Shown: positions 18,219-26,145 of the stretch, piece after piece | Numbering within the stretch: the first letter of the stretch is position 1 | How the letters are laid out: every line of letters begins with the position of its first letter | Source of the DNA: Alitabrizicola rongguiensis | Lineage (GTDB): Bacteria > Pseudomonadota > Alphaproteobacteria > Rhodobacterales > Rhodobacteraceae | Direction: 5' to 3' | DNA: 64,000 nt | Assembly (NCBI RefSeq): GCF_021491355.1 | Contig: NZ_JAKENF010000002.1 | Span: 62,001 to 126,000, forward strand | Translations under genes and position numbers: made by a program | Notes under the pieces: model-generated | Databases searched by the model: none | What the model was told of the DNA's origin: nothing | Seen by the model: the letters and a program-made list of their open reading frames with translations, nothing else

Positions 18219-18963
18219 CCTGCATCAGGGCGAAGTCGCCGAGCGGGTCGCCCTCCTCAATTCGCGCTACAAGCACCACGGGGCGACCGCGGTGCTGGAG
18301 CATGCGCTGAAGGACGCAGACCTGGGCCGCGTTGCACTGGTTTCCTCTTTTGGGGCGGAGTCGGTGGTTCTGCTGCACCTCGTCTCGGTCGTAGCGCCGG
18401 AAACGCCGGTTCTTTTTGTCGATACGCGGATGCTCTTCCCCGAGACGCTGGAGTATCAGCGTCAGGTAGCCGAGATGCTGCACCTCTGCGACATCCGCAC
18501 GATCCGCGCGTCGCAGCCACGCGTGTCCTTCGAGGATCCCGATGGAACGCTGCACCAGTTCAGCACCGACGCCTGCTGCAATGTCCGCAAGGTTGAACCG
18601 CTCGAACGTGCTCTCTCGACCTTCGATGGCTGGATCACGGGCCGCAAACGGTACCAGGGCACCAGCCGTGCGGCGGTCGAGTTCTTCGAGGCCGAGGGCG
18701 ACTATCGCATCAAGGTGAACCCGCTTGCCCATTGGGGCAAGGAGGACATCCAGGACTACATGATCAACAACAAGCTGCCCCGGCATCCTCTGGTGGCCAA
18801 GGGCTATCCGTCGATCGGCTGCGCGCCCTGCACGAGCCCGGTGAAGCCGGGCGAGGATGAACGCGCAGGGCGCTGGCGCGGCACGGCGAAGACTGAATGC
18901 GGCATCCACTTCATCAATGGCAAGGCCGTGCGCGGCCCGGTCACGACGGAGAACGCCGCATGA
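18208..18963 (+). CDS. cysH: APS/PAPS reductase (iron-sulfur type)
   Basis: Thioredoxin-dependent reductase of 251 residues that makes sulfite from activated sulfate. It has the cysteine pairs of the [4Fe-4S] class, Cys123-Cys124 (CCNVRKVEPL) and Cys205/Cys208 (CAPC), plus the catalytic Cys231 in TECGIHF. That set normally goes with adenylyl sulfate (APS) rather than PAPS as substrate. SSFGAESVVLL is the nucleotide-binding loop. The ATG at 18208 overlaps the end of cysI. Sulfate-activating genes (cysDN) are not in the window. Confidence 0.95.
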   Translation: MPRDLHQGEVAERVALLNSRYKHHGATAVLEHALKDADLGRVALVSSFGAESVVLLHLVSVVAPETPVLFVDTRMLFPETLEYQRQVAEMLHLCDIRTIRASQPRVSFEDPDGTLHQFSTDACCNVRKVEPLERALSTFDGWITGRKRYQGTSRAAVEFFEAEGDYRIKVNPLAHWGKEDIQDYMINNKLPRHPLVAKGYPSIGCAPCTSPVKPGEDERAGRWRGTAKTECGIHFINGKAVRGPVTTENAA

Positions 18964-18969
18964 CCGGGC

Positions 18970-19008
18970 GAATTTTCTACGAAAATTCAGAAATTTCGCA
19001 GAAATTTC
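18970..19008 (+). repeat. Paired 19-bp palindromes (TAC copy then GCA copy)
   Basis: GAATTTTCTACGAAAATTC at 18970-18988 and GAAATTTCGCAGAAATTTC at 18990-19008 are both perfect 8+3+8 inverted repeats, separated by one base. They lie within the sulfur operon, between cysH and the DUF934 gene, and would form two small RNA hairpins just before the ribosome-binding site of the next gene. Confidence 0.65.
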
Positions 19009-19024
19009 GAATGGGAGAACTGGC

Positions 19025-19438
19025 ATGACCGTGATCGTCACCGACAAGGGCTTCGCGGCCGAGGACTGGACAGGCGGCTTCGTGGCTCTGGCCGAGGTCG
19101 ATGCCCTGCCGACAGCCAAGGCTGTCGATCTGGCCGGGACCGACGACCCGACGCCGCTGTCGAACCTGCTGGGCGGGATCGAGCTCATCCGCATCACCTT
19201 TCCCGCCTTCAATGACGGGCGCGGCTTCACCGTTGCGCGCCGCCTGCGGATGATGGGCTACACCGGGCGGCTGCGCGCCCATGGCCCGATCGTCGCCGAC
19301 CAATATGCGATGGCGCGCCGCGTGGGCTTCGACGAGATCGAGATTCCCGATGACCTGGCCGCCCGCCAGCCGGAAGACCAGTGGCGCTTCCGTGCGAACT
19401 GGCAGGCCCATGACTATCAGTCGCGGCTCAGGGCCTGA
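19025..19438 (+). CDS. DUF934 domain protein of the sulfite reduction operon
   Basis: Soluble protein of 137 residues of the DUF934 family, which accompanies sulfite reductase genes in alpha- and other proteobacteria. Recognisable parts are LSNLLGGIELIRITFPAFNDGRGFTVARRLR and RAHGPIVADQYAMARRVGFDEIEI. The family's role is not settled; its constant place after cysI and cysH implies a function in sulfite reduction. The ATG at 19025 follows GGGAG. The preceding 62 bases contain the palindrome pair at 18970-19008. Confidence 0.9.
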   Translation: MTVIVTDKGFAAEDWTGGFVALAEVDALPTAKAVDLAGTDDPTPLSNLLGGIELIRITFPAFNDGRGFTVARRLRMMGYTGRLRAHGPIVADQYAMARRVGFDEIEIPDDLAARQPEDQWRFRANWQAHDYQSRLRA

Positions 19439-19489
19439 TTTACGGGTTTCCCGGCGCTGCCGAGTGACGTATTCCGAAAGCATGATCAA

Positions 19490-20329
19490 ATGACCGAAGC
19501 GAGTGCCGTGACCGACGTCCCCGCCCCCCCGATTGCCGCTGCAAAACCGCACCTGCCCGACGCCCAGACCGTCACCGCCGTCACTCACTGGACGGACCGG
19601 CTGTTCTCGTTTCGGGTGACCCGGCCGAAATCCCTGCGCTTCCGCTCGGGTGAATTCGTGATGATCGGCCTGCTCGGCGACAACGGCAAGCCGCTCCTGC
19701 GCGCCTATTCGATCGCTTCGCCTTCATGGGACGAAGAGCTGGAGTTCTACTCGATCAAGGTTCCGGACGGGCCGCTGACCTCGCGTCTCCAGCATATCCA
19801 GGTCGGCGACGAGATCATCCTTCGCCCGAAACCCGTAGGCACGCTGGTGCATGACGCGCTGCTGCCCGGCAAGCGGATCTGGTTCCTCGCGACCGGCACC
19901 GGCATCGCTCCCTTTGCAAGCCTGATGCGCGACCCCGAGACCTACGAGAAATACGATCAGGTCATCATGATGCATACCTGCCGCGAGGTGGCAGAGCTTG
20001 AATATGGCCGGCAGCTGGTGGAAAGCCTGAAGGACGACCCGCTGATCGGCGAGATGGTCGAGGGCAAGCTGCTCTACTATCCCACGACGACCCGGGAAGA
20101 GAGCCCGCATATGGGGCGCATCACCGACAACCTGACCAGCGGCAAGGTCTTTGCCGATCTCGGCATCGACCCAATCGACCCCGAGGATGACCGCGCCATG
20201 GTCTGCGGCAGCCTTGCCTTCAACCATGACGTCAAGGCGGTTCTGGAGAAATTCGGCCTTCAGGAAGGGGCGAATTCCGAACCGATGGAATACGTGGTTG
20301 AGAAGGCCTTTGTCGGCGACGGAATCTGA
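19490..20329 (+). CDS. fpr: Ferredoxin--NADP(+) reductase
   Basis: FAD enzyme of 279 residues that passes electrons between NADPH and ferredoxin or flavodoxin. FAD is bound by RAYSIASP (71-78) and NADP by FLATGTGIAPF (133-142); the family's C-terminal Val-Glu-Lys-Ala-Phe-Val tail is present. It lies 51 bases after the DUF934 gene and before a terminator, so it may be the last gene of the sulfur operon and feed the ferredoxin-dependent sulfite reductase (inference). Bacterial Fpr also protects against oxidative stress, so it may have its own promoter. Confidence 0.95.
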   Translation: MTEASAVTDVPAPPIAAAKPHLPDAQTVTAVTHWTDRLFSFRVTRPKSLRFRSGEFVMIGLLGDNGKPLLRAYSIASPSWDEELEFYSIKVPDGPLTSRLQHIQVGDEIILRPKPVGTLVHDALLPGKRIWFLATGTGIAPFASLMRDPETYEKYDQVIMMHTCREVAELEYGRQLVESLKDDPLIGEMVEGKLLYYPTTTREESPHMGRITDNLTSGKVFADLGIDPIDPEDDRAMVCGSLAFNHDVKAVLEKFGLQEGANSEPMEYVVEKAFVGDGI

Positions 20330-20350
20330 CTTGCTCGCCGATCGAAGTCA

Positions 20351-20384
20351 AAGGGCCCGCCAGCGCAATGGGGCGGGCCTTCTT
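20351..20384 (+). terminator. Terminator after fpr
   Basis: GGCCCGCC (20354-20361) pairs with GGCGGGCC (20372-20379), extended by flanking A/T pairs, and is followed by TTCTTCT. It closes the sulfur/fpr gene string just before the end of the oppositely oriented metal pump gene. Confidence 0.75.
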
Positions 20385-20392
20385 CTGCGCGG

Positions 20393-22654
20393 TCAGGTCT
20401 TGCTCGGGTCATAGCGCAGAAGGCGCAGCGCGTTCAGCGTCACCAGAACGGTTGCCCCTGTGTCGGCCATGATCGCCATCCAGAGCCCGGTGATCCCGAG
20501 GATAGAGGTCACGAGGAACACCGCCTTCAACCCAAGCGCCAGCGCCACGTTCTGGCGGATATTGGCCATGGCAGCACGCGCCAGCCGGATCAGCGCCGGA
20601 ACGTCGGTCACCCGGTCTCGCAGGATCGCCGCATCGGCGGTTTCCAGCGCCACGTCGGTGCCCGAGCCCATGGCGACGCCGACCGTTGCCTGCTTCAACG
20701 CCGGGGCATCGTTGATGCCGTCACCGATCATCATCACCCCTCCGCCCGACCGCAGGTCGCGGATGGCATCCAGCTTGTCCTCGGGCATCATCCCGGCGCG
20801 GAACGTCAGGCCAAGGTTTGCGGCAATCGCCGCGGCGGGGCGGGCGTTGTCGCCGGTCAGCATCACGCCCTCGACGCCTAGCGCCTTCAGCTGTCGGATC
20901 GCCTCGGCCCCGTCGCTCCTCGCCTCGTCGCGCATGGCGATCAGGCCAAGCGGCGCGAGTTCCCGGTAGACTGCGACGACGGTCTTGCCCTCCTCTTCCA
21001 GCCTTGCGGCCTGGTCGAGCGTCCGGTCATCGATCGCGCCATCCTCTGCCGCGTGGCGCGGCGCCGAGACCCAGGCCCGGCTTTCCCCCACGATCGCCTC
21101 GACGCCCTTGCCCGGCAGCGCCTTCGCCTCGCGCGAGGGCAGGACTGACAAGCCGGCTTCTGTCAGCCGGTCAAGGATGGCGCGGGCCAGCGGATGGCTC
21201 GACCCGCTTTCGACCCCGCCCGCGACGGCCAGCAACTCGGACTCGGTTACACCCTGGGCCGGGACAAGGTCGGTCACCACCGGCCGGCCAAGGGTCAGCG
21301 TGCCGGTCTTGTCGAAGGCCACACGCGATACAGTCGCCGCCGCCTCGATCACCGCGCCGCCCTTCATCAGAAGCCCGCGGCGGGCCCCGGTTGACAGGGC
21401 CGAGGCGATTGAGGCAGGCACGCTGATGACCAGTGCACATGGGCAGCCGATGAGCAGAAGTGCCAAGCCTCGATAGATCCAGATGTCCCACGGTTGGCCA
21501 ATGGCCAGCGGCGGCACCACGATCACAAGCGCCGCAAGAGCCACGATGGCAGGCATGTACCAGCGGCTGAAGCGGTCGATGAAGCGTTCGGTCGGCGCGC
21601 GCGCCTCTTCCGCCTCCTCGACCAGGCGAATGATACGGGCGATCGTGTTGTCGGCGGCAGTCTTCGTGACCTTCACTTTCAGGACTGCCTCGGTGTTGAT
21701 CGACCCGGCAAACACCGCATCACCGGGCCCCTTGGCGACGGGTACGCTTTCCCCGGTCACCGGGCTTTCGTCGATGCCTGACACCCCTTCGAGCACCTCG
21801 CCATCGGCGGGCACACGGTCGCCGGGGCGGATCATCACCGTCTGTCCGATGACAAGCGAGGCGGCAGGCACCTCCTGAATCTGCCCGGCGATTTCCACCA
21901 GCGCCGTCTTCGGGACGAGAGTCGCGAGCGCCCGGATTCCATCGCGCGCCCGGTTGGCTGCAACTCCCTCCAGCACCTCGCCAACCGCAAACAGGAATAC
22001 GACCAGCGCCGCCTCCTCCTGTGCCCCGATGACCAGCGCGCCCAAAGCGGCAATGGTCATCAGGCTTTCGATGGTGAAGGGCTGGCCGAGCCTCAGCGCC
22101 CCGAACGCCCGTCGCGCGACGGGCGCGATCCCGATCAGGCAGGCGAGGACGAAGGCCCATTTGCCCGCCCCTGCCGGACTCAGCAGCTCGGCGATCCAGG
22201 CGAAGGCCAGAAGCGCGCCGGTGACGATCACCAGCCGCCCCTTGTCCGTCTCATACCAGCGCCTGCCGCGATCTTCGGCATCGTCATGCCCGTGGTCGTG
22301 GTGATGCCCGTGATCGTCCCGCGCTCCGACGGCTTTGTCCCGGCCCAGCTGTTCCCCATCTGCCGACAGAGCAGGCTTGACGGGCATGTCATCCGGCAAA
22401 ACGAACCCGCGCTTCCGCGGCGCCTCCTGCCCGCGTGGGGCGATCCCGTAGCCGAGCTTGCGGACCACGTCCTCGATGGTGCCGGACTCGGTCGTTCCGG
22501 GTTCCAGCTCGAGTGACAGCCGTTCGGTCATCAAGGCGACCTTCACATCGCTGACGCCCGGCATCTTCTCGACTGCACGCGTCACCTTGAGCGTGCAGGC
22601 GGCGCAATCCATCCCCGTGACTGTCCATTCGCGCCGCGTCTGCTTCGTGTCCAT
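20393..22654 (-). CDS. Heavy-metal P1B-type ATPase (ZntA/CadA-like)
   Basis: Inner-membrane pump of 753 residues that probably exports Zn, Cd or Pb. Residues 10-75 form a heavy-metal-associated domain with GMDCAAC at 14-20. A His/Asp-rich linker (HGHHHDHGHDD, 115-125) follows. The membrane metal site is CPC at 404-406, the phosphorylated Asp is D448 in DKTGT, and SSHPLA, MLTGDN and GDGINDAP are all present. CPC with the His-rich linker fits the Zn/Cd/Pb subgroup rather than copper pumps. The ATG at 22654 follows AGGAG. A MerR-family regulator is divergent, with a 19-bp-spacer promoter between them. Confidence 0.94.
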   Translation of the reverse strand: MDTKQTRREWTVTGMDCAACTLKVTRAVEKMPGVSDVKVALMTERLSLELEPGTTESGTIEDVVRKLGYGIAPRGQEAPRKRGFVLPDDMPVKPALSADGEQLGRDKAVGARDDHGHHHDHGHDDAEDRGRRWYETDKGRLVIVTGALLAFAWIAELLSPAGAGKWAFVLACLIGIAPVARRAFGALRLGQPFTIESLMTIAALGALVIGAQEEAALVVFLFAVGEVLEGVAANRARDGIRALATLVPKTALVEIAGQIQEVPAASLVIGQTVMIRPGDRVPADGEVLEGVSGIDESPVTGESVPVAKGPGDAVFAGSINTEAVLKVKVTKTAADNTIARIIRLVEEAEEARAPTERFIDRFSRWYMPAIVALAALVIVVPPLAIGQPWDIWIYRGLALLLIGCPCALVISVPASIASALSTGARRGLLMKGGAVIEAAATVSRVAFDKTGTLTLGRPVVTDLVPAQGVTESELLAVAGGVESGSSHPLARAILDRLTEAGLSVLPSREAKALPGKGVEAIVGESRAWVSAPRHAAEDGAIDDRTLDQAARLEEEGKTVVAVYRELAPLGLIAMRDEARSDGAEAIRQLKALGVEGVMLTGDNARPAAAIAANLGLTFRAGMMPEDKLDAIRDLRSGGGVMMIGDGINDAPALKQATVGVAMGSGTDVALETADAAILRDRVTDVPALIRLARAAMANIRQNVALALGLKAVFLVTSILGITGLWMAIMADTGATVLVTLNALRLLRYDPSKT

Positions 22655-22714
22655 TTCTGCTCCTGCCGCCCTGCGACTTCGCCTCGGGGCGGGTCTTGTT
22701 CTCATCGAATCGGA

Positions 22715-22745
22715 AATCTAATGTCTCTAGCAACTATAGGTTCAA
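22715..22745 (-). promoter_or_regulatory. MerR-type promoter/operator of the metal pump gene
   Basis: On the minus strand -35 TTGAAC (22745-22740) and -10 TAGATT (22720-22715) are separated by 19 bases, the over-long spacer used by MerR-family activators. An imperfect dyad, CTATAG then TTG then CTAGAG, fills the spacer. This is the expected architecture for a metal-induced ZntA/CadA gene. Confidence 0.75.
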
Positions 22746-22755
22746 GGGGGTTTCG

Positions 22756-23187
22756 ATGCTGACAATCGGAAAACTCGGGGCGGCGGCGGGGGTGAAGGTC
22801 CCGACCATCCGTTATTACGAACAGATCGGCCTGCTTGGGCAGCCTGATCGCAGCAGCGGAAACCAGCGGCTTTACGGCGCCTCCGACATGAACCGGCTGG
22901 CCTTCATCCGCCATGCCCGCGAGCTTGGCTTTCCGCTCGAGGCGATCCGCGAATTGCTGAGCCTGTCCGACCATCCCGACCAGTCCTGCACGGCGGCGGA
23001 TGCGATTGCCCGGCGGCAGCTTTCCGCAGTGCGTGCCAGGATCGCGCGATTGAGGGCGCTGGAGGATGAACTGGAGCGGATGGTGGCACAATGCGCCCAT
23101 GGCACCATCGCAGGTTGCCGGGTGATCGAGGTCCTTGGCGACCACGGCCAGTGCGCAAGACCGCACGGCGCCGAGCCCGCGGAATGA
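22756..23187 (+). CDS. MerR-family metal-responsive regulator (CadR/PbrR/ZntR-like)
   Basis: Regulator of 143 residues: N-terminal winged helix (LTIGKLGAAAGVKVPTIRYYEQIGLL), coiled-coil dimer helix (residues about 80-112) and a C-terminal metal loop. Cysteines at 78, 113, 121 and 133 fit the divalent-metal sensors of the CadR/PbrR/ZntR type, in which the first Cys comes from the other subunit. It is expected to bend the 19-bp-spacer promoter of the divergent pump gene. The ATG at 22756 follows AAGGGGG; a longer upstream frame would run through the operator. Confidence 0.93.
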   Translation: MLTIGKLGAAAGVKVPTIRYYEQIGLLGQPDRSSGNQRLYGASDMNRLAFIRHARELGFPLEAIRELLSLSDHPDQSCTAADAIARRQLSAVRARIARLRALEDELERMVAQCAHGTIAGCRVIEVLGDHGQCARPHGAEPAE

Positions 23188-23188
23188 G

Positions 23189-23214
23189 AAAGCAGCCCCG
23201 GGGGGCTGCTTTTC
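23189..23214. terminator. Terminator after the MerR-family gene (bidirectional)
   Basis: AAAGCAGCCCC and GGGGCTGCTTTT form a strong stem with T run directly after the stop codon. The convergent Ala-rich protein gene ends 22 bases further, and the A run on the left lets it serve both strands. Confidence 0.85.
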
Positions 23215-23235
23215 CGGTCGTTTCGAAAGCCGGGA

Positions 23236-23838
23236 TCAGAGACCCATCGCCTGCTTCAGCTGATCGAGCAGGTTCTGGACTGCCGAGGGGTTGTCCTTCA
23301 CCTGGTTGTAGGTGGCCAGCAGCGTGTCCTTGGTCGCCTGCGGAATGTTCGCGGCATTGATCCGGTCAAGGATATCCTGTCCGGACAGCTTGGTCGCATC
23401 CCAGACCATGGCAGCGGCATTCGAGGCCGCAGTCGCGGCAGAGGTCGCTGCCTCGCCCGCGGCGGCGGCGGCATCGGTGGCAGCCTGACCAGCGGCAGTC
23501 GCGGCTTCGGTTGCGGCACCGGCAGTGGCGGCGGCGGCATCCTTGGTCGCATCAACGGCAGCCGCGGCGGCGTCCTTGGTCGCGTCGACCGCTGCTGCGG
23601 CAGCATCTTTGGTGGCATCGACGGCGGTGCTGGCGGCATCCGAGGCGGCGCTGGCAGCGTCCTGAGTGGCGTCGGTCGCAGCTTTCGTCGCATCCTCGGC
23701 CGCTTTCGCGGCGTCTTCCGTCGCCTTGGCTGCGTCTTCGGCCGCCTGCGTGGCGCGCTGCGACGGCAGGTAGCTGAATTGGTAATAGGCGCCGACGGCG
23801 AGCAGCAGCGCCACAATAACAAGAATGACTCGTTTCAT
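23236..23838 (-). CDS. Membrane-anchored Ala-rich 11-residue-repeat protein
   Basis: Uncharacterised protein of 200 residues. Residues 4-20 form one membrane helix or signal anchor. Residues about 28-145 are Ala-rich with regular Asp/Lys/Glu/Thr, including three near-identical 11-mers with the pattern [11 protein letters not shown], predicted to be one long amphipathic helix. This resembles late-embryogenesis (LEA group 3) or apolipoprotein-like repeats. Residues 150-200 are a non-repetitive domain ([30 protein letters not shown]). The ATG at 23838 follows GGAGAAC. A periplasmic or envelope stress role is possible, but I know of no assigned function. Confidence 0.75.
   Translation of the reverse strand: MKRVILVIVALLLAVGAYYQFSYLPSQRATQAAEDAAKATEDAAKAAEDATKAATDATQDAASAASDAASTAVDATKDAAAAAVDATKDAAAAAVDATKDAAAATAGAATEAATAAGQAATDAAAAAGEAATSAATAASNAAAMVWDATKLSGQDILDRINAANIPQATKDTLLATYNQVKDNPSAVQNLLDQLKQAMGL
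23537..23635 (-). repeat. Three tandem 33-bp coding repeats
   Basis: Units at 23537-23569, 23570-23602 and 23603-23635 each begin GC(A/G)TC(C/T)TTGGT on the plus strand and encode one 11-residue unit. A more diverged fourth unit follows. The copies differ mostly at third codon positions, so the array is old enough to have drifted but is kept at protein level. Confidence 0.7.
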
Positions 23839-24044
23839 CGATGTTCTCCTCTAACGCGCATCAGCAGCGCGACGATCCTATTCTAGGCCGGCACGGGGGC
23901 GGCGTCCAAAGGAGAAAATGCACGCCTGCCCGGGAAATGGGCATCGCGGAATCTCCTCGACTCCTCCGGCGAAACCGGGTTGAAAGCCCACTGGCGCACC
24001 ATTATCTTGCGCAGCCAAAGCGAAATCACACAAGGATCGCCACC

Positions 24045-24590
24045 ATAGCCCGCCGTCCGCACAATGCCCCGCCGCAACGCGAAACCGGTCCCCGGATCAA
24101 CGACCGCATTCGCGCCCCCGAAATCCGCCTGATCGGCGCGGATGGCGAGAATGTCGGGGTTGTAACCCCGGCTCGGGCAATGGCACTGGCGGCCGAGGTT
24201 GGTCTTGATCTCGTGGAAATCTCGCCGAACGCCGAGCCCCCGGTCTGCAAGATCATGGACTTCGGCAAGTTCAAGTACGAGACGCAGAAGCGCGAGGCCG
24301 AAGCGCGCAAGAAGCAGAAGATCATCGAGATCAAGGAAATCAAGTTCCGCCCCGGTACCGACAAGCATGACTATGACGTCAAGATGCGCTCGGTGTTGAA
24401 GTTCCTAGAGGAAGGCGACAAGGTGAAGGTCACCCTGCGCTTCCGTGGCCGCGAGATGGCGCACCAGGAACTGGGCCTCGAGCTTCTGAACCGGGTTGCC
24501 GCCGATGTCGGTGGCGCGGAGGCCGGCAAGATCGAAAGCATGCCGAAGCTGGAAGGCCGGCAGATGGTGATGATGATCGCCCCGAAGTAA
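24045..24590 (+). CDS. infC: Translation initiation factor IF-3 (ATA start)
   Basis: Binds the 30S subunit, prevents joining with 50S and checks the start codon. The 181 residues contain the N-terminal domain ([24 protein letters not shown]), the linker rich in Lys/Glu ([16 protein letters not shown]) and the C-terminal domain ([22 protein letters not shown]). The start is taken as the ATA at 24045, because AAGGA lies eight bases upstream and alphaproteobacterial IF-3 begins at this ARRPHN point. No ATG, GTG or TTG fits nearby; an ATG at 23937 would add 36 unconserved residues. Non-standard infC starts allow IF-3 to repress its own translation. A terminator follows. Confidence 0.95.
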   Translation: MARRPHNAPPQRETGPRINDRIRAPEIRLIGADGENVGVVTPARAMALAAEVGLDLVEISPNAEPPVCKIMDFGKFKYETQKREAEARKKQKIIEIKEIKFRPGTDKHDYDVKMRSVLKFLEEGDKVKVTLRFRGREMAHQELGLELLNRVAADVGGAEAGKIESMPKLEGRQMVMMIAPK

Positions 24591-24613
24591 GTCTGACACC
24601 CGACCAGACGTGA

Positions 24614-24636
24614 AGGGGGCCACGGGCCCCCTTTTT
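24614..24636. terminator. Terminator after infC (bidirectional)
   Basis: GGGGGCC, ACG, GGCCCCC then a T run, 24 bases after the infC stop. The stem is preceded by an AA pair, and the convergent DUF2721 gene ends just beyond, so it may act on both strands. Confidence 0.85.
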
Positions 24637-24642
24637 CGCTCA

Positions 24643-25122
24643 TCACGGCTGGGTGTGTGCCTTTGTCGGAGCCTCATCCTCGGTTGGCTCGGCGTCGATC
24701 GGCCCGCCGCTCCGGTCGATTTCCTCTTTCACGACAAGAAGTTCGAACCGCACCTCCTGGTAGAAGCGGACCAATGCGAAACCGGTCAGCGTGGTTGCCC
24801 CAACGAACAGCAAACCCGCAACATAGAGATGCGGCATATGGACAAATGCGGCCAGGAAGGTCACCGCCAGAAGCGTCGTGGTCGAAATGCCAGCCGCAAC
24901 GGCGAAGGACACGGCCGAATGCAGCAGGCGGGCGCGGCGCAGCAGTCGCCGGCCCCTCGGCGTCGCGGCCTTGCCCTTGCGGCTCACATCGGCGAATTCG
25001 GCCATAACGCCGCTCAGGCGCGTCAGGACGACCGACAGCAAACCCGTCACCGCGCCAAGGAAGAAGGCCGGCGCGGCGGCGTGAGTGATCGCTTCCGACA
25101 GATGCTGGACGACCGAGTCCAT
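24643..25122 (-). CDS. DUF2721 family membrane protein
   Basis: Inner-membrane protein of 159 residues with three predicted helices (about 17-37, 68-90 and 95-118) and a charged C-terminal tail rich in Glu and Pro. Between the first two helices is an arginine-rich cytoplasmic loop (RGRRLLRRARLL). The pattern fits the DUF2721 family, whose function is unknown. GGAGGG precedes the ATG at 25122 on the minus strand. It stands alone between infC and the MBL operon. Confidence 0.8.
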   Translation of the reverse strand: MDSVVQHLSEAITHAAAPAFFLGAVTGLLSVVLTRLSGVMAEFADVSRKGKAATPRGRRLLRRARLLHSAVSFAVAAGISTTTLLAVTFLAAFVHMPHLYVAGLLFVGATTLTGFALVRFYQEVRFELLVVKEEIDRSGGPIDAEPTEDEAPTKAHTQP

Positions 25123-25226
25123 GAACGCCCTCCAAAGTGCGAGGACGATCTAGCGCAACTGGCGGCCGCAGACCCATCCTTTTTTCATCGCAGTTTTGCA
25201 TGTCGCGCCAGCAATGACCGGTTGCA

Positions 25227-26123
25227 CTAGGTTTCGTGATCGGCCCCGCTCAGCACCCGCTCCATATTCTGTGCATGGACGGCGAGATAGCCGTCGAACC
25301 ACCTCAGCGCCCCATCGTCAAGCCAGCGGCCGATGACCTCTTGAAGCGGTTCCGTGGCACGCCCCGGACTGTTCGGAAGGGCGATGAGCCAGCGGATGTA
25401 GTCCTCGGTCGCATCAAGGAACGCGGGGCTGTAGCCACCCGATGCAATCACCCCTGGATCGCCGTGATTGGGCAGGATCGAAACTGCGCCAAGGCCGCGC
25501 AACCGCCCGATCTCCTCGATATGGCATGACAGGCGATGAGGGTCGACGACATAGGTGACGCAATCCTCCAGCGTATCGCCCGCCAGAAGGATCCGCCGCG
25601 ACGGCAGCCATACGACGGTCGCGTCATCGGAATGGATCTCGGTCTCGATCAGTTCGACCGGCTCTCCCCCCAGGATCAGCGTCATCTTGCCCGAGAAGAT
25701 GCGGTTCGGCAGGACCAGCGGCGCAATGGCCGGCGGGCCGCCGAGCGTTCCCGACTCGATCGCAGCCCCGTCCCGCTCGAGATGCGCCAGCGTTCGGGCA
25801 TTGGCGATGATCTCGCAATCCGCGAAAGCCTCGGTCCCGGCAATATGGTCAAGGTGGTGATGGCTGAGAACCAGCGTAAAGCGCTGCACACCCAGCCCTG
25901 CCAGATGAGCGCGCATCGCCCGGGCATGGTCGGTGCTGACATGGGGATCGTAGACGAGCGCCTCTTCACCGCGGACCAGAGCATAAGCGGCAATGCCAAG
26001 CGAAAGAGCCCCCTCATCGACCCAGTTCGGCGCCGTCATGAAGCGCTGACCCGGAACGCGCCCGTCGCAATAGGCAAAGATCCCCGGTGCAGGCTCGAGG
26101 ACGCGCAGATGTTGAATGTGCAT
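25227..26123 (-). CDS. MBL-fold metallohydrolase
   Basis: Predicted cytosolic hydrolase of 298 residues with the metallo-beta-lactamase fold. The metal motif HxHxDH is at residues 88-93 (HHHLDH), the second-site histidine is probably in ETEIHSDDATV, and the bridging Asp in LLAGDTLED, with a final metal histidine in LPNHGDPG. The C-terminal 60 residues resemble an accessory helical part. No signal peptide is seen. It begins 22 bases after the DUF1501 gene, in the same orientation, so it is probably the last gene of that operon. Substrate unknown. Confidence 0.88.
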   Translation of the reverse strand: MHIQHLRVLEPAPGIFAYCDGRVPGQRFMTAPNWVDEGALSLGIAAYALVRGEEALVYDPHVSTDHARAMRAHLAGLGVQRFTLVLSHHHLDHIAGTEAFADCEIIANARTLAHLERDGAAIESGTLGGPPAIAPLVLPNRIFSGKMTLILGGEPVELIETEIHSDDATVVWLPSRRILLAGDTLEDCVTYVVDPHRLSCHIEEIGRLRGLGAVSILPNHGDPGVIASGGYSPAFLDATEDYIRWLIALPNSPGRATEPLQEVIGRWLDDGALRWFDGYLAVHAQNMERVLSGADHET

Positions 26124-26145
26124 CGGGTGCCTCTTCGGCTTCAGG

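Noticed and set aside
23537-23635. Possible CRISPR or satellite array
   Set aside because: The 33-bp units are contiguous, have no spacers, and stay in frame with an 11-residue protein repeat.
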